This document shows, piece after piece, positions 19,213-31,539 of a DNA stretch of 64,000 nucleotides (positions within the stretch are counted from its first letter, which is position 1; the number at the start of each line of letters is the position of its first letter). The notes beneath the pieces are model-generated. The model ran no database searches and was not told the DNA's origin. It was given only the letters and a program-made list of their open reading frames with translations. This DNA comes from Bradyrhizobium sp. in8p8. Its GTDB lineage: Bacteria > Pseudomonadota > Alphaproteobacteria > Rhizobiales > Xanthobacteraceae. The DNA is taken from positions 954,001-1,018,000 of the forward strand of contig NZ_AUGD01000001.1 of assembly GCF_000426845.1 (NCBI RefSeq), in the 5' to 3' direction. The position numbers and the translations under genes are program-made.

Positions 19213-19902
19213 TTAGACGGACAGATATTTCGAGACCTGTGCGGCATCGACGGCGTCGCGCGGATCGTCGCGCACGATCTCGCCGTTCTCGATCACCAGC
19301 ACGCGGTCGGCGATATCGAGCGCAAAGCTCAGCACCTGCTCGGACACGACGATCGAAAGACCCTTCTCGTCGCGGATGCGCTTCAAGGTGCGCGCCATCT
19401 CCTTGATAATGGAGGGCTGGATGCCTTCGGTCGGCTCGTCCAGCAGCAGCACCTTCGGCTTGGTCGCGAGTGCGCGGGCAATGGCGAGCTGTTGCTGCTG
19501 ACCGCCGGAGAGATTGCCGCCGCGGCGGCCTTTCATCTCCAGCAGCACCGGGAACAGTTCGTAGATATCGTCCGGCACCTCCGATCCACCGGACACGACG
19601 AGGCCTGTCTCGATGTTCTCCTTCACCGTCATGGTGGAGAAGATCATGCGACCCTGCGGCACATAGGCGAGGCCCTTGGCGACGCGCTCGTAGCTCTTGA
19701 GATTGCCGAGCTCGGCGCCATCCATGCTCACCGAGCCGCTCTTCGCGGGCAGAATGCCCATCAGCGACTTCATCAGCGTGGTCTTGCCCATGCCGTTGCG
19801 GCCCATGATCGCGACGATCTCGTTGGGCGCGACCTTGACATTGAGCCCGTGCAGCACCTCGCTCTGGCCGTAGGCGACGTGGAGATCGGAAATTGCCAGC
19901 AT
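19213..19902 (-). CDS. urtE: Urea/short-amide ABC transporter ATP-binding protein UrtE
   Basis: This 229-residue ATPase has Walker A GRNGMGKTT, signature LSGGQQQQLAIARAL, Walker B VLLLDEPTEGI and the H-loop position replaced by SEQVLSF, as usual in the LivF/UrtE group. The ATG at 19902 (MLAISDLHVAYGQ) matches family starts; the longer frame reads into a repeat. It energises the transporter in the inner membrane together with UrtD. A roughly 150-bp repeat separates it from urtD, so its expression may be uncoupled from the upstream genes. Confidence 0.95.
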   Translation of the reverse strand: MLAISDLHVAYGQSEVLHGLNVKVAPNEIVAIMGRNGMGKTTLMKSLMGILPAKSGSVSMDGAELGNLKSYERVAKGLAYVPQGRMIFSTMTVKENIETGLVVSGGSEVPDDIYELFPVLLEMKGRRGGNLSGGQQQQLAIARALATKPKVLLLDEPTEGIQPSIIKEMARTLKRIRDEKGLSIVVSEQVLSFALDIADRVLVIENGEIVRDDPRDAVDAAQVSKYLSV

Positions 19903-19930
19903 CGGTGCGCTCCTAGGCTCGGTATGCCTT

Positions 19931-20081
19931 CCTTCTCCCCTTGTGGGAGAAGGTGGCTCGGGCGAAGCCCGCGACGGATGAGGGGTCCACATCTACGAAT
20001 ACGAACGGCAGTCTGATGCGCGGAGAGATACCTCTCACCCGGATCGCTTGCGCGATCCGACCTCTCCCACAAGGAGAGAGG
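19931..20081. repeat. Interspersed repeat with TCTCCCxxxxGGGAGA ends, inside the urt operon
   Basis: The 223-bp gap between urtD and urtE is mostly one element. It starts CCTTCTCCCCTTGTGGGAGA, contains GCTCGGGCGAAGCCCGC and GGATCGCTTGCGCGATCC hairpins, and ends CCTCTCCCACAAGGAGAGAG. The ends are inverted copies of each other. It is probably a genus-specific intergenic repeat; it could process or attenuate the operon mRNA. Confidence 0.7.
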
Positions 20082-20125
20082 TGCACCGTCCGAGCCGCGA
20101 CTAGCTCACTCGATTTCGCCATCTC

Positions 20126-20881
20126 TCAGTGCCCCAGATAGACTTCGACGACCTTGGGGTCATTCTTGACCTTCTCCATCGTCCCCTCCGAAAGGATCTG
20201 GCCCTGGTGCAGCACGGTGACCTTGTGCGCGATATCCTCGACGAATTTCATGTCGTGCTCGATCACCAGCACCGAACGGTTCTTGATGATGCGGTTGAGC
20301 AGCTCGGCGGTCTTGGCGCGTTCGGACACGCTCATGCCGGCGACGGGCTCGTCGAGCATCAGCAAGTCCGGATCCTGGATCAGCAGCATGCCGATCTCGA
20401 GCCACTGCTTCTGGCCATGGCTGAGCTCGTCGGCATAGGTGTTGAGCCTGTCCTTGAGGAAGATCATCTCGGCGACCTCCTCGACCCGGTCCTTCACCAA
20501 CTGATCGCGCTGAAAGGTCAGCGAACCGAACACGGTGCGACCGCGCGGGAACGAGATCTCGAGGTTCTCGAACACGGTGAGGTCCTCGAACACCGACGGC
20601 GTCTGGAACTTGCGTCCGACGCCGGTTTGCACGATCTCGTTCTCCTTCATCTTCGTGAGCTCCTTGCCACGAAACTGGATCGAGCCCGAGGTCGCCTTGG
20701 TCTTGCCGCAGATCAGGTCGAGCACCGTGGTCTTGCCGGCGCCATTGGGGCCGATGATGACCCGGATCTCGTTCTCCTCGACGTAGAAGGAGAGATCGTT
20801 GACCGCCTTGAACCCGTCGAACGAGACGGTCAGTCCGGAGACCGCGAGCAGGAAATCCTTGGGCTGATGTCCGACGAGCAT
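20126..20881 (-). CDS. urtD: Urea/short-amide ABC transporter ATP-binding protein UrtD
   Basis: This 251-residue ATPase starts MLVGHQPKDFLLAVSGLTVS. It has Walker A GPNGAGKTT, the signature-region variant LSHGQKQWLEIGML and Walker B LLMLDEPVAGM. The SHGQKQWLEIG wording is characteristic of UrtD rather than LivG. The ATG at 20881 has GAGGAGAT upstream and follows the urtC stop by 10 bases. The longer frame overlaps urtC and is not used. Partner of UrtE on the cytoplasmic face of UrtBC. Confidence 0.95.
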   Translation of the reverse strand: MLVGHQPKDFLLAVSGLTVSFDGFKAVNDLSFYVEENEIRVIIGPNGAGKTTVLDLICGKTKATSGSIQFRGKELTKMKENEIVQTGVGRKFQTPSVFEDLTVFENLEISFPRGRTVFGSLTFQRDQLVKDRVEEVAEMIFLKDRLNTYADELSHGQKQWLEIGMLLIQDPDLLMLDEPVAGMSVSERAKTAELLNRIIKNRSVLVIEHDMKFVEDIAHKVTVLHQGQILSEGTMEKVKNDPKVVEVYLGH

Positions 20882-20891
20882 GACGATCTCC

Positions 20892-22034
20892 TCACTCTGC
20901 CGGTGCGCTGTCGGCGACCGAATTGCCGTTCCAGCCCGCCTTCGCCTTGCGCGAGGCGAACAGCCGGTCGATGCGGGGCTGCACGTAGTCTGCCCACAGC
21001 CCGGACAGGCCGTTCGGGAAGGCGAGCACGACCGCGATGAACAGCGCGCCAAGGCCGAACAACCAGAGCTGCGGGAAGGATTCAGAGAGGCTGGTCTTGG
21101 CGAAGTTGACCAGGATCGCCCCCCATATCGCGCCGAAGATCGACATCCGTCCGCCGACCGCGGTGTAGATCACCATCTCGATCGACGGCACGATGCCGAC
21201 GAAGGATGGCGACATGAAACCGACATTGAGCGCGAACATGGCACCGCCGATCGCGGCGAAGACCGCGGCCATGCAGAAAGCGAAGATCTTGAAGTTGGCC
21301 ACGCTATAGCCGGAGAAGCGGACACGGTCTTCCTGCTCGCGCATCGCGACCAGGATGCGGCCAAGCTTGGTCAGGCGGATGAACTGCGCGATGCCGATGC
21401 AGGCGAACAGCAGCACCACCTCGACGAAGTAGAGGATGATCTTGGCATGGTCGGGCCGGATGTCCCAACCCTTGAGCGTGCGCAGGTCGGTCATGCCGTT
21501 GATGCCGCCGGTATAGCCCTGCTGGCCGACGATCAGGATGGTGAGAATGGCGGCGACGGCCTGGGTGATGATCGCGAAATAGGTACCGCCGACGCGACGC
21601 TTGAACATCGCGGTGCCGATGATCAGGGCGAACAGGCCAGGCACCAGGATGATGGCGAGGATGGTGAAGGTGAGGCTGTGAAACGGCTGCCAGAAGAAGG
21701 GCAGTGCCGTGATCTGATTCCAGTCCATGAAATCGGGGATGCCGGGCGTCGACTGGATCTTGGTGTTCTCGACGCTGGAGGCCTCGAGCTTGAGGAACAT
21801 CGCCATGCAATAGCCGCCGAGGCCGAAGAACACGCCCTGCCCCAGGCTCAAGATGCCGCCATAGCCCCAGCACAGCACGAGGCCGATCGCGACGAAGGCG
21901 TAGGTCAGGTATTTCGCGACCAGATTGAGGCGGAACACGTCGAGGGTCAGCGGCAGGATCACGAACAGCACCACCGCCAGGGCAATGAAGCCCATGAGCT
22001 CGGATCGATTGAAGAAGCGTGAGTTGATGATCAT
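20892..22034 (-). CDS. urtC: Urea/short-amide ABC transporter permease UrtC
   Basis: This 380-residue LivM-type permease has about ten hydrophobic segments. Recognisable stretches are VFRLNLVAKYLTYAFVAIGL, CWGYGGILSLGQGVFFGLGG and YFAIITQAVAAILTILIVGQ. The wording WGYGGILSLGQGVFFGLGGY is typical of UrtC. It forms the membrane channel with UrtB. urtB ends 13 bases upstream and urtD starts 10 bases downstream, so the three are tightly co-transcribed. Confidence 0.95.
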   Translation of the reverse strand: MIINSRFFNRSELMGFIALAVVLFVILPLTLDVFRLNLVAKYLTYAFVAIGLVLCWGYGGILSLGQGVFFGLGGYCMAMFLKLEASSVENTKIQSTPGIPDFMDWNQITALPFFWQPFHSLTFTILAIILVPGLFALIIGTAMFKRRVGGTYFAIITQAVAAILTILIVGQQGYTGGINGMTDLRTLKGWDIRPDHAKIILYFVEVVLLFACIGIAQFIRLTKLGRILVAMREQEDRVRFSGYSVANFKIFAFCMAAVFAAIGGAMFALNVGFMSPSFVGIVPSIEMVIYTAVGGRMSIFGAIWGAILVNFAKTSLSESFPQLWLFGLGALFIAVVLAFPNGLSGLWADYVQPRIDRLFASRKAKAGWNGNSVADSAPAE

Positions 22035-22046
22035 GACTGCTTCTCG

Positions 22047-22973
22047 TTATTTGCGGACTTTGAGGGCGAAGAGACCCTGCGGCCGCAGCATCAGGATGCC
22101 GACGACGGCGAGCAGCGTGAGCACCTTGGCCATCGAGCCCGACATGAAGAATTCGAGGGTCGATTGCGTCTGCGAGATCGAGAAGGCGGAGGCGATGGTG
22201 CCGAGCAGGCTGGCGGCGCCGCCGAACACGACGACCAGGAATGTGTCCACGATGTAGAGCTGTCCCGACGTCGGCCCGGTCGAGCCGATCATGGTGAAGG
22301 CGCTGCCGGCGACGCCCGCGATGCCGCAGCCGAGCCCGAAAGTGTAGCGATCGACCTTCTCGGTGTTGATGCCGACCGCGCCGGCCATGATGCGGTTTTG
22401 CACGACCGCGCGCACCTGGCGGCCCCAGCGCGACATGTAGAGAACGTAGGCGACGGAAATGGTAATCAGCACGGTGAGGCCCATCACGAATATGCCGTTG
22501 ATGGGCACCTCGATGCTGTCGGTGACGCGCAGCGAGCCGAGCATCCACTGCGGCAGCTCGACGCCGACCTCGCGCGCGCCGAACACGGAGCGATAGGCCT
22601 GCTGCAGCATCAGGCTGAGACCCCAGGTGGCCAGCAGCGTATCGAGCGGCCGCTTGTAGAGGTGCCGTATCAGCACCCACTCCACCAACATCCCCAACGC
22701 GCCGGAGGCGAAGAAGGCCAGAATCATCGCGAGGAAGAAGTAGCCGCTGAACAGGCTCGGCAAATAGGACTGGAAGAAATTCGAAGTCATCCAGGTGACG
22801 TAGGCCCCGAGGATCATGAACTCGCCATGGGCCATGTTGATGACGCCCATCTGGCCGAAGATGATCGCGAGACCGAGCGCCATCAGCACGTAGACCGAGA
22901 ACAGGATCAGCCCGGCAAAGCCCTGCATGACGAAGATCGAGCCAAGATCACCAAGCGAGTAGTCGCCGAACAT
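22047..22973 (-). CDS. urtB: Urea/short-amide ABC transporter permease UrtB
   Basis: This 308-residue LivH-type permease has about eight membrane segments, with ALGLAIIFGQMGVINMAHGE, GAYVTWMT and GRQVRAVVQNRIMAGAVGI. This wording matches UrtB proteins, although UrtB is often longer when a periplasmic N-terminal domain is fused; here that domain is absent. ATG at 22973. It pairs with UrtC in the inner membrane. Confidence 0.94.
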   Translation of the reverse strand: MFGDYSLGDLGSIFVMQGFAGLILFSVYVLMALGLAIIFGQMGVINMAHGEFMILGAYVTWMTSNFFQSYLPSLFSGYFFLAMILAFFASGALGMLVEWVLIRHLYKRPLDTLLATWGLSLMLQQAYRSVFGAREVGVELPQWMLGSLRVTDSIEVPINGIFVMGLTVLITISVAYVLYMSRWGRQVRAVVQNRIMAGAVGINTEKVDRYTFGLGCGIAGVAGSAFTMIGSTGPTSGQLYIVDTFLVVVFGGAASLLGTIASAFSISQTQSTLEFFMSGSMAKVLTLLAVVGILMLRPQGLFALKVRK

Positions 22974-23106
22974 CGATGTCCTCCGTCGGGGGTAAGGGTC
23001 CCGCGTCGCGATGCAGAGTCGCGACGCGGGGTCTTGGGCATGGACTTGCGATCCACGCCAGGGAGCGGTCTTGTCGTGAGGGAAAGTGCGGCGGAAGCCG
23101 CGGCCC

Positions 23107-24366
23107 TTACTGGTAGCCCTTCGGGAACGGATCCGGCTCGACCAGGTCGGCGGTCTCGTAGATCAGCTCGAACTGGCCATCGAGCTTGGCGCGGCCAACC
23201 CGCGTCTTCGACCAGAGGTGATGGTTCTCGTGGATGCGCACATAGCCTTCCGGCGCCCCCTTGAACTCGACGCCCGGCGAGGCGGCGGCGATCTTGTCCA
23301 CGTCGAAGGAGCCGGCTTTCTCGACGGTGAGCTTCCACAGCCACGGGCCGAGATACGCAGCCTGGGTGACATCTCCGATCACGGTCTTCTCGCCCCACAT
23401 CTTCTTGAACGCCGAGACGAAAGCCTTGTTGTTCGGGTTGTCGAGCGACTGGAAGTACTTCATGCAGGCATACGCGCCTGCGATGTTCTCGCCGCCGATA
23501 CCGTCGATCTCGTCCTCTGTCACCGAGATCGTGAGCAGCGGCTGCTTCGAAAGGTCGATGCCGGCCGCCTTGAGCTGCTTGTAGAACGCGACGTTGGAGC
23601 CGCCTACGACGTCGGTGAAGATCACGTCCGGCTTGGTCAGCTTGATCTTGTTGATGACCGAGTTGAACTGCGTCGAGCCGAGCGCATAATATTCCTCGCC
23701 GACGACCTTGCCCTTGAGCACGTTCTCGACATGCTTGCGGGCGATCTTGTTGGAGGTGCGCGGCCAGATGTAGTCCGAGCCGATGAAGAAGAAGGACTTG
23801 GCGCCCTTCTCCTTGGCGATCCAGTTGAGACCCGCCAGAATCTGCTGGGTCGCTTCCTGGCCGGTGTAGATCACGTTCTTGGATTGCTCGAGGCCTTCGT
23901 AGAAGGTCGGGTAGTAGAGCATGCCGTTATATTGCTCGACGACCGGCAGCACCGCCTTGCGGGAGGCCGAGGTCCAGCAGCCCATGATCGCCGCGACCTT
24001 GTCGTTGACGAGGAGCTTTTTCGCCTTCTCGGCGAAGGTCGGCCAGTCTGAAGCGCCGTCCTCCTGGATGAACTTGATCTTGCGGCCGAGCACGCCGCCC
24101 GCGGCATTGATCTGCTCGATCGCGAGCTTCTCGGCCTGGATCGAGCCGGTCTCGGAGATCGCCATGGTGCCGGTCGCCGAATGCAGGATGCCGACCGTGA
24201 CCTCGGTGTCGGTGACGGCAAGGCCGGTGGTGTTGACCGCCGAGGTCGCCGGCGCCTGTGCAAAGGACGCCCGCGGCAGCATCGTGATGGCCGGCACGGC
24301 CGCCATCCCCATCAGCAACTTGCGCCGGAGCGGCGACAACGGGCCTTTGTTTGCTTCGTCTGACAT
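23107..24366 (-). CDS. urtA: Urea/short-amide ABC transporter substrate-binding protein UrtA
   Basis: This 419-residue protein has a twin-arginine-like leader (SPLRRKLLMGMAAVPAITML, cleavage near SFA-QAP), suggesting export in folded form. The mature sequence carries UrtA/AmiC-type features: VGILHSATGTMAISE, MGCWTSASRKAVLPV, PTFYEGLEQSKNVIYTG and FIGSDYIWPRTSN. It binds urea or a short amide in the periplasm for UrtBCDE. I chose the ATG at 24366 (MSDEANKGP, GGGGGTG upstream) over an in-frame start four codons earlier. First gene of the operon; it is divergent from the permease-kinase gene across a 171-bp promoter region. Confidence 0.95.
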   Translation of the reverse strand: MSDEANKGPLSPLRRKLLMGMAAVPAITMLPRASFAQAPATSAVNTTGLAVTDTEVTVGILHSATGTMAISETGSIQAEKLAIEQINAAGGVLGRKIKFIQEDGASDWPTFAEKAKKLLVNDKVAAIMGCWTSASRKAVLPVVEQYNGMLYYPTFYEGLEQSKNVIYTGQEATQQILAGLNWIAKEKGAKSFFFIGSDYIWPRTSNKIARKHVENVLKGKVVGEEYYALGSTQFNSVINKIKLTKPDVIFTDVVGGSNVAFYKQLKAAGIDLSKQPLLTISVTEDEIDGIGGENIAGAYACMKYFQSLDNPNNKAFVSAFKKMWGEKTVIGDVTQAAYLGPWLWKLTVEKAGSFDVDKIAAASPGVEFKGAPEGYVRIHENHHLWSKTRVGRAKLDGQFELIYETADLVEPDPFPKGYQ

Positions 24367-24436
24367 GAGCACCCCCACTTTTGTTCGAGAACACGCGTTT
24401 GGTGCCGTGAGGATGGCTCGAATTCATGCAGCTCAA

Positions 24437-24458
24437 GCATACGCAAGATCGCGTATAC
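24437..24458. promoter_or_regulatory. Candidate operator between urtA and the sensor kinase
   Basis: The dyad ATACGC-AAGATC-GCGTAT (24439-24456) extends to AGcATACGC/GCGTATaCT with one mismatch. It lies near the middle of the 171-bp divergent gap, a natural site for the LuxR-type response regulator encoded at 27899. No experimental support; an AT-rich promoter element is not obvious on either side. Confidence 0.4.
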
Positions 24459-24537
24459 TGCACCGCAAAATGCCGACGTAGGCTTCTGGTACGGAATTTG
24501 CGAGGGCTCCGGGCCGGTATCGGAAGTGGGGTAAAGC

Positions 24538-27898
<3,361 letters not shown>

Positions 27899-27909
<11 letters not shown>

Positions 27910-28819
27910 GTCGAAGAAGCGCGACGTCGCGCTCGTTGTCGACGATTCCCCGGAGACGCTACGGCTGCTCACAGACGCGCTCGACGGCGCCGGCATGACG
28001 GTCATGGTGGCGCTCGACGGTGCCGCCGCGATGCGGATCATCGATCAGATCACGCCGGACATCGTGCTACTCGATGCCGTAATGCCTGGCATCGACGGAT
28101 TCGAGACCTGCCGCCGGCTCAAGCGCGATGCCGGTCTTGCCAATGTCCCCGTGATCTTCATGACTGGTCTTGCCGAGACCGAGCATATCGTGCGTGGACT
28201 GGAGGCCGGTGGTGTCGACTACGTGACCAAGCCGATCGTGATCGAGGAGATGCTGGCGCGCATTCGGGTCCATCTCGGCAATGCCCGGCTGACCCAGAGC
28301 GCACGCGCCGCACTCGACGTCTCCGGCCGATTTCTGTTCGCGGTCAACCGCCAGGGCCACGTGCTCTGGGCGACGCCGCAGGCTCAGAAGCTGCTGTCCG
28401 ATCATCACGGCGCGCAAGCGGACGACTTCGTGCTGCCGCCGGCGCTGCTGCAATGGCTCGAGCAGGCCAAGGCCAAGGGCAGCGCGAAGTCTCCGGGAGC
28501 TTCGTTGCCCGACAATCCGCAGCTTCGGCTCTACTACATGGGCGAAACCGCGCCAAACGAGTTCCTGCTGCGGCTCTCCCGGGAATCCGGCACCGCGCTG
28601 CCGCCCGAATTCACCAGCGAGCTGGGCCTCACCACCCGGGAGGGCGAGGTGCTGGCCTGGCTCAGCAAGGGCAAGACCAACCGCGACATCGCGCAAATTC
28701 TGGGCCTCAGCCCGCGCACGGTCGACAAGCATCTCGAGCAGATCTACGCCAAGCTCGGCGTGGAAAACCGGACGGCTGCAGCGGCGATTGCGACGAATGC
28801 GACGCGGAGGAATTCGTGA
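27899..28819 (+). CDS. Two-component response regulator, receiver plus LuxR-type HTH
   Basis: This 306-residue protein has an N-terminal receiver (about 10-125; Asp59 in LLDAVMP, Lys111 in YVTKPIV). A central region of about 110 residues follows (FAVNRQGHVLWATPQAQKLL, a PAS-like stretch), then a C-terminal GerE/LuxR HTH (LTTREGEVLAWLSKGKTNRD, ILGLSPRTVDKHLEQIYAKL). It overlaps the end of the permease-kinase gene by 11 bases, so they are translationally coupled and are almost certainly cognate. Expected target: the divergent urt-fmd-amiE operon, inferred from position. Confidence 0.93.
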
Positions 28820-28864
28820 GCTGTGGTCTGAATGGGTTGAGACGCCGCTGGTCCAACAACCGCT

Positions 28865-29002
28865 GTCGTCCCGGACAAGCGAAGCGCAAATCCGGACCCC
28901 ATAGCCACAGGAAGAGGTTTGGCGAAGACCTGAGTGACCCGCTCGCTTCGTAACCAGTCCCTGTCGCTATGGTCCCGGGTTCGCTTCGCGCCCCGGGACG
29001 AC
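28865..29002. repeat. Interspersed repeat, GTCGTCCCGG ... CCATAxCCACAGG family
   Basis: A 138-bp element bounded by GTCCCGG and CCGGGACGAC contains CCATAGCCACAGG and GGCGAAGACC. A relative at 34399-34520 shares CCATAACCACAGG and GGCGAAGACC. It fills the gap between the convergent response-regulator and monooxygenase genes. Confidence 0.7.
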
Positions 29003-29043
29003 AGTGTGTAGCGAGCGCTCCCCCCGCTACACCGACAACGTCC

Positions 29044-30546
29044 TCACCCGTAGACGAACGCCTTGTCGTCCAGATCCGTCTTCGGAATCTCGTCCTTCTC
29101 GGTCCAGTAATCCTGGCTGTGTTGCCACTCGGGCTTGTCGCCGCGCTTGGGCAACAGGTCCATGTTGCGCATCATGTAGCCGGGATTGAAGTTTTCCGGA
29201 TCGATCCAGGGCAGGATCGGCATGTTGTGGTCCTCGGGGCGCAGCTGGACCTCGACCTTCTTCGCACCTTTGGCCTTCATGTGTCCGAGCAGCCTGCAGA
29301 CGAAATCGGCGACGAGGTCGACGCGCAGGGTCCAGCTGGCACGGAAGTAGCCGAACACCCAGACCATGTTGGGCACGCCCGTGAACATCATGCCGCGATA
29401 GGTGACGGTGTCGCCGAAGGCGAGCGGTTTTCCGTCGATCTCGAACGCGATGTCACCGAGCGCCGCAAGATTGAAACCGGTCGCGGTGACGACGACATCG
29501 GCTTCCAGCAGCTTGCCCGATTTGAGCTGGATGCCATTCTCGACGAAACATTCGATCTCGTCGGTCACGACCGAGGCCTTGCCGCTGGCGATTCCCTTGA
29601 ACAGGTCGGCATCCGGCACGAAGGCGATGCGCTGCCGCCAAGGCCGGTATTTCGGCGTGAAGTGCGTCTCGACGTCGTAATCGGGACCCAGGACGGCGCT
29701 GATCTGGCCGATCAGCTCCTTCTTGACCTGCTCGGGCTTGGATACGCAGAGCTTCGTGAACGCATCCTGCTCGAACAGGATCTTCCGCCGCACGATCTCG
29801 TGGATCCAGGCCTCATCGACCTGAAGCCGGCGCAGCTCTTCCGCAATCTCGATGGCGTTGCGGCCGAGACGGAAGTAGGTCGGCGAGCGCTGCAGCATGG
29901 TGACATGCGCGCATTTGTCCGCGATGTTCGGCACCAGCGTCGCCGCCGTGGCGCCCGAGCCGATCACCACCACCTTCTTGTTCGTCAAGTCGATATCATC
30001 CGGCCAGGTCTGCGGATGGACGATGCGGCCCTTGAAGCGATCCATGCCCTTCCATTCCGGCGTGTAACCTTCGGAATGGCGATAGTAGCCTTGGCACATC
30101 CAGAGGAAGTTGGCGGTGAAGGTCCTGGGCTCGCCGGTGTCGGTCGTCACCGCCTCGATGGTCCAGAGGTTCTGCTCGCTCGACCAGCTCGCGGAATTGA
30201 TCTTGTGCTTGTAGCGAATGTGCTTGGCGAGATCGTTCTCCTCGATCACCTCGTTCATGTAGGCGAGGATCTCCTCGGCGGTCGCGATCGGCGGGCCGAC
30301 CCAGGGCTTGAAGCGATAGCCGAAGGTATGGAGATCGCTGTCCGAGCGGATGCCTGGATAGCGATGCGTGGTCCAGGTGCCCCCGAACGTCGCCTGGGTT
30401 TCCAGGATGACGAAGCTCGTTCCCGGAAGCTGCTTTGTGAGATGATAGGCGCTGCCGATGCCGGAGATGCCGGCGCCGACGATCAACACGTCGAAATGTT
30501 CAGAAACCTGCTTGGCCGTGGCGTGACTGCGAACAGCGACATTCAT
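29044..30546 (-). CDS. Flavin-containing monooxygenase, Baeyer-Villiger type
   Basis: This 500-residue protein has an N-terminal FAD Rossmann site (FDVLIVGAGISGIGSAYHL), the Baeyer-Villiger fingerprint FKGRIVHPQTWPDD (pattern FxGxxxHxxxWP) and a second nucleotide site (VVVIGSGATAATLVPNI) for NADPH. Length is normal for class B flavoprotein monooxygenases. It would insert oxygen into a ketone or aldehyde, or oxidise a soft heteroatom, in the cytoplasm. I chose the ATG at 30546 (MNVAVRSHATAKQ); a longer frame reaches 30624. Neighbours give no substrate clue. Confidence 0.92.
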   Translation of the reverse strand: MNVAVRSHATAKQVSEHFDVLIVGAGISGIGSAYHLTKQLPGTSFVILETQATFGGTWTTHRYPGIRSDSDLHTFGYRFKPWVGPPIATAEEILAYMNEVIEENDLAKHIRYKHKINSASWSSEQNLWTIEAVTTDTGEPRTFTANFLWMCQGYYRHSEGYTPEWKGMDRFKGRIVHPQTWPDDIDLTNKKVVVIGSGATAATLVPNIADKCAHVTMLQRSPTYFRLGRNAIEIAEELRRLQVDEAWIHEIVRRKILFEQDAFTKLCVSKPEQVKKELIGQISAVLGPDYDVETHFTPKYRPWRQRIAFVPDADLFKGIASGKASVVTDEIECFVENGIQLKSGKLLEADVVVTATGFNLAALGDIAFEIDGKPLAFGDTVTYRGMMFTGVPNMVWVFGYFRASWTLRVDLVADFVCRLLGHMKAKGAKKVEVQLRPEDHNMPILPWIDPENFNPGYMMRNMDLLPKRGDKPEWQHSQDYWTEKDEIPKTDLDDKAFVYG

Positions 30547-30671
30547 TGTTGCTTCTATGCCTTGCTTGTTTTTGTGGCCGCCCTTGACTGGGCGGCGCGT
30601 TTCCTCCGCAGCGGGCATGATCACCCGCCGCGCTTCCGCTTCAAAATGACATAGATCAAATCGCGGTCAAA

Positions 30672-31430
30672 TCACAGTGCCGCACCCCAGCTCCGCGCGG
30701 CCTGCAAGATCCACTCGCGATAGAGCGTCAGCGGCGTCACGCCGGTCAATCCGCCGCAACCAGCCGTGCCGTTCGGCCCAGTGGACCAGCTGATGAGGCC
30801 GACAAGCACGGGACCGCCCGGCCTGTCCTCGAATACCGGGCCGCCGGAATCGCCGGTGCAGGCGCCAATTCCGTCGCGAACACCGTTGGTTACGGGGTCG
30901 ACCAGGCGAACCTGGAGCGTACCGGGCCGCCCGGTCGCAACGAGGCCGGCAACGCGCGTCATGCCGCCGCTCTTGCCGTCACCACGAACGGTGACACCGA
31001 TACCGGCGATGACGAAGCGGCTGCCGACCTGGATTGGAATCGTCGGCATGCCGACCGTCACCGTGGATTTTCCCTTGAGTGGAATTTCCAGTTGCAGCAG
31101 CGCCACGTCGGCGGTGGCGCGGTGCGCCTGCATCGCCTGCATGTTGAAGTTCGGGTGAATCGCGACCGTACGCACGTTCAACAATTGCGGCTGGCCGTCA
31201 GCACCGCGATCAACGATCTTGTAGTCGGCGCCGGGTTGCACGCAGTGCGCGACCGTCAGGACCACGCGTGGTGCAATCAAGCTGCCGGTGCAGAAATTGC
31301 CGCGCGAACCGACGATGGTGACGACGGCACGCGCGACACCATCGGCCTGTGGCGTGCCGCCACCGACGATGGCACGGGCAGGCGTGGCGAGCAGCAGCGC
31401 TGCAGCGATGAACATGGCAAGCTTCGTCAT
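30672..31430 (-). CDS. Secreted trypsin-like serine protease (S1 family)
   Basis: This 252-residue protein has a Sec signal (TKLAMFIAAALLLATPARA) leading straight into IVGGGTP, the position of the mature N-terminus in chymotrypsin-like enzymes. The catalytic triad is visible: His in LTVAHCV, Asp in TADVALLQL and Ser in GDSGGPVFE. Cys pairs flank the active Ser. It is exported to the periplasm or beyond. Divergent from the HAD gene. Substrate unknown; the intact triad argues for an active protease. Confidence 0.92.
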   Translation of the reverse strand: MTKLAMFIAAALLLATPARAIVGGGTPQADGVARAVVTIVGSRGNFCTGSLIAPRVVLTVAHCVQPGADYKIVDRGADGQPQLLNVRTVAIHPNFNMQAMQAHRATADVALLQLEIPLKGKSTVTVGMPTIPIQVGSRFVIAGIGVTVRGDGKSGGMTRVAGLVATGRPGTLQVRLVDPVTNGVRDGIGACTGDSGGPVFEDRPGGPVLVGLISWSTGPNGTAGCGGLTGVTPLTLYREWILQAARSWGAAL

Positions 31431-31539
31431 GGGAACACGCTCCGGCGACAGCACCGGTGAGGAGGAGGACGGCTTCGGACTGGCTCTTGCCGATAGCGCA
31501 TGCTAGCCCTCTTGGAAAGGAATTGACGAGGGCAGGACA

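Noticed and set aside
24367..24537. Sigma-54 promoter in front of urtA, expected for a nitrogen-regulated operon
   Set aside because: No TGGCAC-N5-TTGC match with correct GG-to-GC spacing; the nearest, CGGCATTTTGC, is too short.
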